DNA of 64,000 nt from Hawksworthiomyces lignivorus (lineage: Eukaryota; Ascomycota; Sordariomycetes; Ophiostomatales; Ophiostomataceae). The DNA lies in NCBI GenBank assembly GCA_002917075.1, contig NTMA01000078.1, forward strand, positions 70,874 to 134,873, given 5' to 3'. Shown piece by piece: positions 55,225 through 64,000 of the stretch. A program made the position numbers and the translations under genes. How positions within the stretch are numbered: position 1 is the first letter of the stretch; every line of letters begins with the position of its first letter. The notes below the pieces were generated by a model. It ran no database searches. It saw only the letters and a program-made list of their open reading frames with translations, and was not told where the DNA came from.

Positions 55225-56029
55225 TCAATCGGTTGGTTCGAATGGGCTGTATACCTCGTAGGCCTCGTCTTCTGTATCGCTTTCATGGTGGATGTCGTCC
55301 TTGGCTAAGGCTTTTTCTCCATGGCTAGTGACGAGGGGAATGGGAGGGGGAAGGGGATATGGCGCCGGAATGGCGGAACCCGAGGAAGTAGGAACGGCGG
55401 GAAGTGCAATCACGGGCAGACTCTGTCCGATGGTGGTGCTAAGCTGTGATTGATTTCCCGAACCAGTAACTGTTTCTGATACGGCAGCGCCGGCATCCGC
55501 AGCGCCATCAGCAGAAACAAAGGCTGATTTAAAACCTCCTTTACGGAATCCTCCTTTTCGGAAGTTAGGAGCACTGCTTCCAGCATCTTGGCTGCCGTCA
55601 TTCTGCCATCCACCGCCACCAGCGGAACCACCAGGGCCTAATTTAATACTGATGACGGCATCTGTGGCCTTTGCATCTTGGCGACGTGCCCGTGCAGTGA
55701 TAGTGGGATCACGCACCATCGCCTTCATGTCTTTGAGGCGTTGCTTGTGCGAATGGTCGTATGACGAAAGATGAGCTTCGTATTCGTTCATTCGTGAATA
55801 CCCTTTTTGGCAAAGATCGCAGAAAAAGGATCGCATTGCCTCACGCGCCGATGCCGTCTGCGCCGGCCGAAGAGTCTGAAATCTCTGCAAGACAAAAAAA
55901 AAGAGTCAGTATCGGCGGGGTGCCTAGATATCCTTAGTCGGAAAGTTGTGGTTGGGGATGCCATTTCCTGCAGTTCTCGGTGCCAAGGTGTTAGGGGAAC
56001 CGCTGTCTCTCACAACGTACCGGAGCCAT
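55225..56029 (-). CDS. C2H2 (U1/JAZ-type) zinc-finger protein
   Basis: Two exons, 56029-56021 and 55884-55225, give 222 residues. The first exon is only nine bases (MAP). The single zinc finger FFCDLCQKGYSRMNEYEAHL has spacing C-x2-C-x12-H-x5-H, as in double-stranded-RNA and U1-type fingers. It is followed by a basic helix (HKQRLKDMKAMVRDP). The rest is low-complexity Gly/Ala/Pro sequence with an acidic end (ESDTEDEAYEVYSPFEPTD). Similar proteins occur across fungi and are taken to be nuclear. The exact role is unknown. It shares a 476-bp divergent promoter region with MCP1. Confidence 0.85.
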
Positions 56030-56505
56030 AGCGAAATTGCACGGCGCTGTGCTCACATTGACAGCCAGCGAAAATCTACTCAAGGATATCAGACAATTGA
56101 CTATGACACTGCATCGTCCGTCAATAGAATTAGTGGTTGAGCATGATTTGATGAAGTTGTAAAGTAGTGCCCTCAGTGTCGAGACATTAGTGGGCTACAG
56201 ACGGTGTTTTAAGAGGACCTGTCTTTAAAACCCCACAATATAAAGAGGCGAAGGATATTCAGCGAATGGCAGCTAATATATAAGGGCTTATTTGTGCACC
56301 GCCAGCTACCGCACTGCCACGGCATGCTGTCATCCAACAAGAGCCTACCACTCTATCTACAGTGGCGCGTATGGCTGCCATGATAGCCAGTATACCATCC
56401 CCAAAAGCTATTCCTCCTTTTCTCCCTCTCGCTGTTTCTACCCCCACCTCTACTTAACGGGGCATCTTGATCACATCCTAGCTCTCTACTCTCATCATTA
56501 TTGCC
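56030..56505. promoter_or_regulatory. Divergent promoter region C2H2 gene/MCP1
   Basis: 476 bp between two starts pointing apart. C/T-rich on the MCP1 side. No single element claimed. Confidence 0.45.
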
Positions 56506-57828
56506 ATGAGCAACAATCTACAGCCTCCGCTAACCGGGAAAGCGTCTCAAGAGACGTTCGTCTCGCTTCTCCAGCTCGACCCAATGCCCATCGGAGATGC
56601 GCAGATACTGCGACCCCAGGTCGGCACGGAAAATGCCTTCCCCGCCTTCTTAGAAGATGCAAACAATGCTGCTGAGATCGGTCCTTCTGTTAGCTCTTTT
56701 GACGTCGATTCGGCAAAAGATATCTGTACAGGAGCGCCAGCCCGCGCCCCAGCAGAGGCGGCCACGACAACATCGTCTCTGGGCTTAAGCAGAAGTGGTC
56801 ACAGCGCCGTCTATTATTGTTCGTCCTGTTTCTTTCGCTAAGTGTCGCCATGTTGGAATAGGCAGCGGATGGCACTGACCGCTTTACCTACATCAGTATC
56901 CCGCGTGCAGCGCTATTCGTCGTATGCTTTTGCCATCTTCACATCCGTTCACCTTGCGACAACATCTCTGGTGCCCCTTGCCACGCAGTCTGTACCAGCG
57001 TCTGAATCCTATCTCCTTCTTGCACGTGAGATATACCAAACCCGAGTATCGGAGCCACTGCTCGTAGCCATCCCCATCGTGGCCCATGTCGCTGCAGGCG
57101 TTGGCCTGCGTCTCGTCCGCCGCTCACAAAATTTACGCCGCTACGGCGGTGCTACACCTGGTTTGTGGCCTGCGCTACATGCCAAGCAGTCTGCAGACCA
57201 GGAGACATCTATGCAGGATAAAGGGAAGCGACCGCTGGAAGTCAGAACAGTACCAGATCCTTGGTGGGCGATACTACATCCGCGTCGATGGTGGGACGAA
57301 TGCCGATGGCTTGGAAGTCGTTTTCTGGCTGGCTGGCCGCCGATAAGTGCTATATCTGTGTCTGGTTATGCGTTCTTTTTTGCACTGGCTGCTCATGTAG
57401 TTGTAAATCGCATACTCCCTCTCGCCGTTGAAGGCGATAGTTCGGACATCGGTCTTGCTTATATAGCCCATGGCTTCTCGCGACACCCTATTACAGCTTG
57501 GGTGTCTTATATCGCATTGCTTGGTGCTGCATCAGACCATATGGTCTGGGGTTGGTCGAGGTGGCTGAATATAGCGCAAAATGCTTCCTGGGGTGGCCGG
57601 ATTGCATTTGGCGCTGGGGTCGACAGCTGGCGACCAACAGGCAATACAGTCGTAGACAAAGAGGCTAGAATAAGGAGGCGGAGGGTATGGCTGGCACTCC
57701 AGGGTTGTACGCTTGTTGTCTTTTGTTCTTGGGCCGCAGGAGGGCTAGGCGTCGTTGCTCGAGGGGGAGGGATGCAAGGCTGGGTGGGACGTGTTTACGA
57801 CGGAATTTTTGAAAAGGTGTGGTTATGA
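56506..57828 (+). CDS. MCP1: Mitochondrial outer-membrane protein Mcp1
   Basis: In yeast Mcp1 is an outer-membrane protein that recruits Vps13 and supports lipid supply when ERMES contacts are lost. Two exons, 56506-56818 and 56897-57828, give 414 residues. The first 100 residues are polar and disordered. The junction joins SGHSAVYY to LSRVQRYSSYAF, the signature of the family. The 78-bp intron is a multiple of three and contains a TAA stop, so retention would truncate the protein. Downstream are about five hydrophobic segments, including AFAIFTSVHLATTSLVPLA, and the family motif RRSQNLRRYGGATPG, followed by WGRSF-like segments. The ATG at 56506 is the first in frame. A different acceptor at 56863-56865 would also keep frame but has no matching donor. 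Confidence 0.85.
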
Positions 57829-58200
57829 TAATGACTAGGGCTGTTGTGGCATATCATTCCTTGTACTAGAATAGGATACATACATATCACCGGGTTTATA
57901 TATCAGGAGCGAGGCGTATGGTAGCTTGCAAGATCCATTTTCCTAAGCCGAATATCTCACCCTCCCCCCCCCCAAAACAAGAGGAATAAAAAGACAATGG
58001 CATAATTGCGAACAGAAGATGCAGTTTTTACGGGCAAATGTACAGAAGTAAACATATTTTTCTTCCGGCCGTATATTTTCCCAGCATAGGCACTATTCAA
58101 TTGCAGCTACTATTAAAAGTGCTTCAAAATGTTTCTTAATTCGGCCCTGTGCCAGAGTCTCGTTTATACCGCGGGTGTGCTGTTACCGTCATTCAACAAG
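57829..58200. other. Convergent 3' region MCP1/ZUO1
   Basis: 372 bp between the two stops. Includes a run of C near 57965. Nothing else seen. Confidence 0.6.
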
Positions 58201-59649
58201 CTATGCTAGCGACGCCGCATCGCCTTCCTTCAATTTTCCAGCAGCAACCAAACGACTCACTTCACTGCTCCAGACACTGCGGATATCGTCCACCACCTTG
58301 AGGCCGTTGAGCCGGCTGGCAAGCGCCGCGATCTCATCGGCATCAAGATGACTCTGAACCGCGTCAACGTCGCCCAGAACAGTGTCAATAGCAGCAGCCG
58401 GAGCGTCACCGCCGGCCACAAAGTAGTTCGCATCTTTGACGGATCCCTTGAGCACACGCTTGTTCTTCTTGACTGCATTCTTGGCTGCCTCCTTGGCTTT
58501 CTTAGCAGCGTCGCGGTCAGCTTTGGCGGACTCTTCTGCTGCTTTTGCGGCCTTTTCCTCCTCCTCCTTCTTACGCGCAGCTTCCTCGCGCGCAGCCCGC
58601 TCGGCGGCTTCTTTGTCCAGGCGCTTCTTGTTCTTTGCGGCGCTAGCCTCCTGGCGGAAGCGCTTGATGCGCTCATCGCCAGCAGACGCATCGTCCAAGA
58701 GTTTGCGGAGGCGAGCGTTGTCCTCAGCCTTCTTCTTCTTGCGCGCGTTGGCATTTTTGCGCTCCATATGACGCTTCTGGTCGCGGTTTTCATTGTCATC
58801 TGGTACATCCTCATCCAAGTACTCGAACGAACGCCAGCTGTCAAAGTTGTACCAGAAGTTGTAGAAACTCTCGACATCATCTTTTGTCGCTCGCTCATCA
58901 CCGAAGCCGGGAACCGGCTGAACGCGGCTAAAGCGTGCCTCTGACTTAAAGACACGGCTCCAGAGCTTGTAGTAATCGGCTTTAGGTACGGAAGAGAGTT
59001 GCTTCTTCGTCGGCGGATCCACGTCGGCCTCCTCATCTACCGAATCGTACTGGCGCCTCTTGATAGGGTCCAGTAGAACCTCCGTTGCTTTCTGGATGCA
59101 CTTGAAAAAATTGTCGTCATCGGCTGTTCCAGCGGCTGCTTTCTTGTCGGGGTGGTGCTTGAGGACCTTCTTGCGATGAGCTTTTTTGATCTGCTCTTCT
59201 GTAGCTTTGTACCGGTATCTCGTCAAGCCCAAAACAGCATAATGGTCCTGATTCTATATTATTGCGTATGCGATTAGCAACTTTAGCTTGTACGCGTGCA
59301 CCATCTGCATGCATCTCCCATCCCCCAAGTGGAACATAGCACATACCTTCCAGTCCTTAGCATCACGGAGAAGCATGGAAGGGTCCTCGGGCTCGCTGAT
59401 GTCATCGTCTCCATCAGCATCGTCGACCTTCTTAGCGCGCGCTTCGGCTTCTATTCTGTCATCTTCGGAAAAGGTACGGTTGTGTCTCATTCGACGAGCA
59501 TGGGCGAGGTATTGGGGTCCAACGGGTTCTAGACTGCGGTGAGTGCCAGGAGAAAGCGACTTGAAGCGTTTGATATCGCCCTCAGCCGCCCAGTTGGGGG
59601 GGAGCAATGGGAAGTGCCGGTCGGCAATGAGGACCGTTGCTGCCGCCAT
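58201..59649 (-). CDS. ZUO1: Zuotin, J-domain protein of the ribosome-associated complex
   Basis: Hsp40 co-chaperone that works with Ssz1 (together the ribosome-associated complex) to stimulate Ssb Hsp70 at the ribosome exit. Two exons, 59649-59347 and 59253-58201, give 451 residues. The N-terminal region (about 1-100) is the Ssz1-binding part. The J domain (about 102-175) contains YAVLGL and the HPD motif at 135-137 that activates Hsp70. Then comes the zuotin homology region (YYKLWSRVFKSEARFS and FYNFWYNFDSWRSFEY) and a long Lys/Glu/Ala charged helix (about 265-380), the ribosomal-RNA-binding middle domain. The end resembles a small helical bundle. The intron (93 bp) is in phase 0 just before NQDHYAVLG. 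It shares a 436-bp divergent region with MZM1. Confidence 0.95.
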
Positions 59650-60085
59650 GCTTGTTGGTGATATGCGTCAACAAATTCCAAAGGCGGTGGTGTGTTCTCA
59701 AAAGAGAAAGAGAACCTGGGGGGACAAAATATGTGCGAGGAGAGAAAATACACTTTTTTTGCATGGCGGCGCCGGCGCTTTTTTTTTTTTTTTTTTTTTT
59801 TTTTTTTGGAGGGGGAGCAGACCCACCAAACACATGGTGCTAAGTGGAATTAATACAAGCAAAGACTACACAGCTAGTCAAATAGCTAAACAGTTTTCTA
59901 CTCAACTTATATCTAATTCTCACAGTAATAAATATCCACTTCATCTGAGTTTTGCGCTCCTCATAACTCCATCTATAACGAGTGTGAGTTTGACAAGCAA
60001 TAAACATAGGCAAGCAAGCAAGGCATCTATAAAAAGCTTCAGAGAGTGACACATAAGGAGGCTCTCTGTATCATCCGACTTCTTA
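59650..60085. promoter_or_regulatory. Divergent promoter region ZUO1/MZM1
   Basis: 436 bp between starts pointing apart. Contains the poly-T tract at 59779-59807. No other element claimed. Confidence 0.45.
59779..59807. repeat. Poly-T tract
   Basis: A run of 29 T between ZUO1 and MZM1. Such dA:dT tracts in promoters often exclude nucleosomes. Confidence 0.85.
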
Positions 60086-60619
60086 ATGGCGCTTGCGGCA
60101 TACAGGCATCTCCTCCGGGCGACCAAGATTGCCTTTGATGGTAAGAGAATGTGGACCGCTTCCTTTTGTTTTTTCTTCAATGCAAATCCCGTGGGGCGAA
60201 ATAATCAAGCGGGCATAATGGGTGGTTTCTTGGTATGAAATTTTTTTTCCTGACGTCTTCCGTAGGAGACACAAGGGTGCTTCTAGCGGCACGAGAACAG
60301 ATACGAAACGGCTTTCGCGAGAAGGCGGGCCTAGCCGCTTCCGACCCTTCTGTGCTACCTTCCATTCAACATGCTGAAGAAGTAGCTTCCTTCCTGCGGT
60401 CCAATCTGGTCCAGGGGAAAAGAGAGAAGGACGGTGTTTACAGTACGTAGAACTACTCAAACAAGGGTGGCTCGTGCCATTAGACTGAGGCTGCTAACCT
60501 TGAGGGTGCCGACAGAGCTGCGGATACATGAAGATACGGAACGCGGCGATAACGATACGATCAAGGTCGGCGATGGACTTACAGTAAAGATCGACGGCAA
60601 GATGTGTGCTAGCAGGTAG
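60086..60619 (+). CDS. MZM1: LYR protein Mzm1, complex III assembly factor
   Basis: Mitochondrial matrix chaperone that stabilises the Rieske iron-sulfur protein before its insertion into complex III. Three exons, 60086-60140, 60266-60442 and 60516-60619, give 111 residues. The N-terminus [17 protein letters not shown] has the Leu/Ala-Tyr-Arg motif. After the first junction [17 protein letters not shown] fits the family, as do [12 protein letters not shown] and, across the second junction, [21 protein letters not shown]. Introns are 125 and 73 bp, in phase 1, with GTAAGA/TAG and GTACGT/CAG ends and a GCTAACC branch in the second. The gene is intact and converges on SLT11. Confidence 0.93.
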
Positions 60620-61058
60620 TATTCTGGGTAATGGAAGTGTGAAGAGCGAAGGCGAGGATGGAAAGACAATAGGCTAGAGAAAAGCAACATGGTAATCAAA
60701 ATGACCTCTCGTTAAGACATGAGCACTACAAAGTACTGCATATTTGAGAAACAGTACAGTTCTAACCCACAGCCGTACACACTCGTAAATTACATAGTTA
60801 TCTCCTGAAGAGAAAATTCCTATAAAACTGACAGGCAGCTAAACAATGCCAGTCCATATAGCCAATGACTTTGTGCAATGGTATCAAAGTTCCTTGTATT
60901 CCATGAAAATAGTGCCTCCTGTGTATGTACCAAAACAAAAGAGATAATGAATAGGCCCTCGAACTGAAATGCTCCAAAATGATGCAACGCCTTGAAAGCC
61001 AAGGCAACCAAAACGCCAATTCTAAGAAATCCTTTTATTCGAAAACAAAGCTGTCCTG
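60620..61058. other. Convergent 3' region MZM1/SLT11
   Basis: 439 bp between stops. No coding region supported. Confidence 0.6.
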
Positions 61059-62288
61059 TCAATTTCCTGCAAGGCTTGCGTAAGATATATCAGCGACTCC
61101 AGGTGGAGCCGCGGCTGTAAGACTGGATGGAAGCGCCCTGCTCTGCTCAGTGCTATCCTCATCACCTCCTACGCCATCATCCGCAATGTTATGGCTTCCT
61201 CTCGTTTCTCTGTCTCTTGCATGCCGCCTCTGCAGTTCAGGAAACGCAGAGCGACCATCCCGGATCATCTCCACTCGCTGCTCTCGGTTCATTGTTCCAA
61301 CAGGACGAGCCTGTCCCCATCGGACCCGTAGCGGGCAGCCGGCAATGACAGCCCGTCCCTGGCATGCAGCCGCTGCCTTTTCTGCAGCTTCCCGGGTATC
61401 GTAATTGATGAACGCGCAGTGCGACATGTGGGAGCAAACAAGGGATCGGATCTTGCCATGCGCTTTAAAAAAGTCACGGATCTTATATTCAGGAAGATCA
61501 TCTTCGATACCAGTAACAAATAATGACATAATGCTCTCGTCGGCAGGCGGTAGCCAATCCTTCGGTCTGGGTGGGGGCAGCGATCCTGTCAGTCTGCTCT
61601 TATTACCGGTAGCCAGCCTTTCGGATCCAGCACCAACTGATCGCGCAGCCCTAGAATCTCGTGTTCGAATTGGTCCAGGTCCACCGACACCAGCACCAAC
61701 AGAGGCATTTCCCCCCGTAGCCGGTAGGGCTCCAGCGCCATGCATTCCTCCGCGTCCGCTCGCTTGAGAACCGCTAGAAATCGGCTGACCATCTTCGCTC
61801 ACTTGCCGGCCCTTTCGAAAGTAAGGCTTACTTTGCGCGAGACGTTGCAAGAGCTCCCGAGCCTTGTCATCGGCTTTGTCGTATTCCTCGGCACCGATAA
61901 GTCCCTTTTCTATGGCCTCTTGGTTGTTTTGGGCAAAGTATTCTCTATTGATGTCGGAATTTGGACCTGGGGCCACCATTTTCAGAGCAGCATCGCGGAC
62001 GGCGATAGGTAGTCCGAAGGAGAGATCGAGGGTGCAGGACTGGCAGCAGTTTTTCAAGCGCGCACAGGTGAGACAGATGTTTGTGCGCTTCTTGCGGCCG
62101 TGGGCACGGCTCGCTGGCCAGCTAAAGACGGTAAACGGCCGAGTACATAGCTTGCACTCGGCACCGTAGTCTTCCTTTAACATTCTGACATACGGATTCT
62201 CGGGCAGACAGTTTTCGCAGACTGATGGGAAATCGGTAGCCTCCCACCCTGACCGGTTGATGTCTGCTTTGATTTGGGCTTGCGGCAT
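61059..62288 (-). CDS. SLT11: Pre-mRNA splicing factor Slt11 (Ecm2)
   Basis: Spliceosome protein of the Prp19-associated group that helps hold the U2/U6 catalytic core; human counterpart RBM22. Single exon, 409 residues. The N-terminal zinc-binding part has pairs of cysteines: CENC at 24-27, CKLC at 45-48, CLTC at 72-75 and then CCQSC. A helical linker follows (about 95-160), then a Gly-rich flexible stretch (about 170-240). An RNA recognition motif lies at about 254-326, with LFVTGI as RNP2 and CAFINY as RNP1. The tail is Arg/Glu-rich. All family elements are present. It shares an 887-bp divergent region with ERG6. Confidence 0.94.
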   Translation of the reverse strand: MPQAQIKADINRSGWEATDFPSVCENCLPENPYVRMLKEDYGAECKLCTRPFTVFSWPASRAHGRKKRTNICLTCARLKNCCQSCTLDLSFGLPIAVRDAALKMVAPGPNSDINREYFAQNNQEAIEKGLIGAEEYDKADDKARELLQRLAQSKPYFRKGRQVSEDGQPISSGSQASGRGGMHGAGALPATGGNASVGAGVGGPGPIRTRDSRAARSVGAGSERLATGNKSRLTGSLPPPRPKDWLPPADESIMSLFVTGIEDDLPEYKIRDFFKAHGKIRSLVCSHMSHCAFINYDTREAAEKAAAACQGRAVIAGCPLRVRWGQARPVGTMNREQRVEMIRDGRSAFPELQRRHARDRETRGSHNIADDGVGGDEDSTEQSRALPSSLTAAAPPGVADISYASLAGN

Positions 62289-63175
62289 GGTGGGTAAAAT
62301 TTCTTCAGATGGTAACTTTTGCTTTGTCTAATTTTTATTCTGACTGGACTGGAAGTCAGTTGTAGCGGAAAGAGAAAAGGAGCGCATGAAAAAGTACTGA
62401 ATAGGAATGTCGCCAGAAGGGAAGGAACAGCGACACAGGCCATCAAAAATTAAACAGTATCTGTGGTGTACGGCTCTTTGCAGGGTGATTACGGCAGACA
62501 ACTCGCCACAGAACACAGTGTGCAATGTAACGTGCGGATACAATGTTCGAGTAGGCTTACATATTTCCATACCGTGAAGAGGTGGCAGCTGCTTGTGGCT
62601 GAAACCTCAAGCCTATTACAGCGTGGATGCGGTTGTTGCAGCGTTCGTTTAATTAATAATCACTATCTTCCCGAGTACGAGAGATGCGGCGCTCAGTTTG
62701 CTGCACTTGCGCTTCCCGTGTACGAGTACGACAGCGAACAAGAGCGACACTAAAAAGGTATAATCACGTGCTGCAAACTCCAAGATGATCTCTTATTCGT
62801 ATTCGGATTCCTTTTTGTGTGCAGGACTTGAGAAAGGGGAAAACCAGTCGAAGTGGGGCCCCCTTTCTGCAGCCACCGCCTTCCGGTTCCTGGTGCCAAT
62901 TGGGATCCCTGACCATTGCCAAAAAGGCGATAACACAATAATTAAACACATGCAATTGAGTATTGAAGGGAACAATTTAAATATCTGCCATCTGCTCCCT
63001 CATTCTTCCTCCTTGCGCCCTTTTTTCTGCTACTATAGTGCCCGTTGGACTCAAGAGAAGCGCATTACATATCTGCAGGAAAACAGTTGCTTCAGCTCCC
63101 AACTAGAGAATTCTCTTGTCAGATTCCCTCCCAACTTAATTTCAAGACTTAAGAGCATATCAACCGCTTTTCATC
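62289..63175. promoter_or_regulatory. Divergent promoter region SLT11/ERG6
   Basis: 887 bp between starts pointing apart. Contains an E-box-like CACGTG and, close by, two CGAGTACGA copies. The ERG6 side is C/T-rich. Confidence 0.5.
62765..62770. promoter_or_regulatory. E-box CACGTG, possible sterol-regulator site
   Basis: A TCACGTG core about 400 bp before the ERG6 start. SREBP-type factors (SrbA) bind E-box-like and sterol-response sites in ergosterol promoters of filamentous fungi. A six-base match alone can be chance. Confidence 0.3.
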
Positions 63176-64000
63176 ATGGCCGGCAAACAAGGTCTCGAGA
63201 GAGAAGACCACGAGCGCGATGCTGCCTTCAACAAGGCTATGCACGGTAATTCGGCGCTGGCCAAAGGCGGCATGTCTGCTATGTTCTCAAAGGACCATGA
63301 CGCAAAGAAAGTAGCCGTCGATGAATATTTCAAACACTTCGATAACAAGACAGCAGAGGCAGAGACAAAAAAAGATCGTGAGGTACATAATTGGGCCCTT
63401 TCTTGAAGACGCAGACACCCAGGGGTCATATTACCTATCTTGTGTGCGATACGCATAAGTGAGACTTAATTAGCTGACATCGCGGTACCTCGCTTCTCCC
63501 ACATACAGTTGCGAACCAGCGAGTATGCCACTCTTACGAGACAGTGAGTAACTCACTTCCTACTATCACTGAAATACACACGAATCATCACCCTCACCGC
63601 TTCTTCACCACTTACCTCCCCCCCCCGGCCTCAAGAGGACCTCTTTATGAATCCTAAGGATCGCACTTCATCAGAAGGCAAGCCATACTAATTGTTCTGT
63701 CTCTGTTGTTAGTTACTACAATCTCGCCACGGATTTTTACGAGTATGGCTGGGGTCAAAGTTTCCACTTTTGCCGATACTCCATTGGCGAGCCTTTCTAC
63801 CAGGCAATTGCACGGCATGAACATTATTTGGCTCACAGCATGGGTATCCAGGAGGGAATGAAGGTTCTTGACGTCGGCTGTGGTGTAGGTGGGCCAGCGC
63901 GCGAGATTGCCAAGTTCACAGGTGCACACATCACGGGCCTCAACAACAATGATTACCAAATCCAGCGTGCTACCCACTATGCGGTCAAGGAGCGTCTGTC
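63176..64000 (+). CDS. ERG6: Sterol 24-C-methyltransferase Erg6, 5' part
   Basis: Transfers a methyl group from S-adenosylmethionine to C-24 of the sterol side chain in ergosterol synthesis at the endoplasmic reticulum and lipid droplets. Exons seen are 63176-63382, 63509-63543 and 63713 to the window end; the rest lies beyond it. The first 69 residues are polar; the 35-base second exon joins in phase 0 and phase 2. The sequence then reads [23 protein letters not shown], the family start of the catalytic domain with its [11 protein letters not shown] signature. Motif I for SAM binding, [15 protein letters not shown], follows, with NNNDYQI as the next conserved block. 164 residues are seen. 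Short second exon and 169-bp intron are the only unusual points. Confidence 0.93.

Overview
The window is nuclear DNA of a filamentous ascomycete (Pezizomycotina). Genes carry short introns (mostly 50-170 bp) with GT...AG ends and CTAAC/CTGAC-like branch points. Intergenic stretches are long and pyrimidine-rich, and the gene set is fungal: importin beta, Vps34, zuotin, Erf2, Mzm1, Mic19, Erg6, tyrosinase and ferric reductase. Sordariomycetes is my best guess from protein resemblance. I made all exon models by hand, joining reading frames across splice sites so that phase and family alignment agree.

Layout. 1.8-8.3 kb: importin beta KAP95 (+), TYW3 (+) and MIC19 (-). 8.3-11.6 kb: gene-empty, with a small minisatellite. 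11.6-15.3 kb: a ferric-reductase-type flavocytochrome (+), tRNA-Ser(UGA) (+) and a small mitochondrial membrane protein (-). 17.4-21.4 kb: ERF2 palmitoyltransferase (+) and ISD11 (+). 22.2-28.4 kb: two unrecognised genes on the minus strand, an Ala/Pro/Glu-rich basic protein and a 1020-residue coiled-coil protein with a C-terminal membrane segment. 29.6-36.0 kb: alpha/beta hydrolase (+), NSE4 (-) and VPS34 (+). 36.4-41.1 kb: a 1507-residue secreted wall-type protein (-) with three kinds of tandem repeat, a fasciclin-like region and a GPI-type tail. 45.0-48.8 kb: an orphan membrane protein (+) facing a short secreted tyrosinase (-). 49-55 kb: gene-poor, holding two small secreted proteins. 55.2-64 kb: dense housekeeping genes: a C2H2 protein (-), MCP1 (+), ZUO1 (-), MZM1 (+), SLT11/ECM2 (-) and the 5' part of ERG6 (+), which runs off the end.

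How the parts fit. Five genes serve mitochondria (MIC19, ISD11, MCP1, MZM1 and the 127-residue protein), but they are scattered and separated, so this is not an operon-like unit. The right end is a run of alternating divergent and convergent pairs that share promoters or 3' ends. The accessory part (36-55 kb) combines a repeat-rich surface protein, a copper oxidase and two small secreted proteins in long non-coding DNA. It is the place most likely to hold lineage-specific biology. I saw no transposon, CRISPR array or rRNA.
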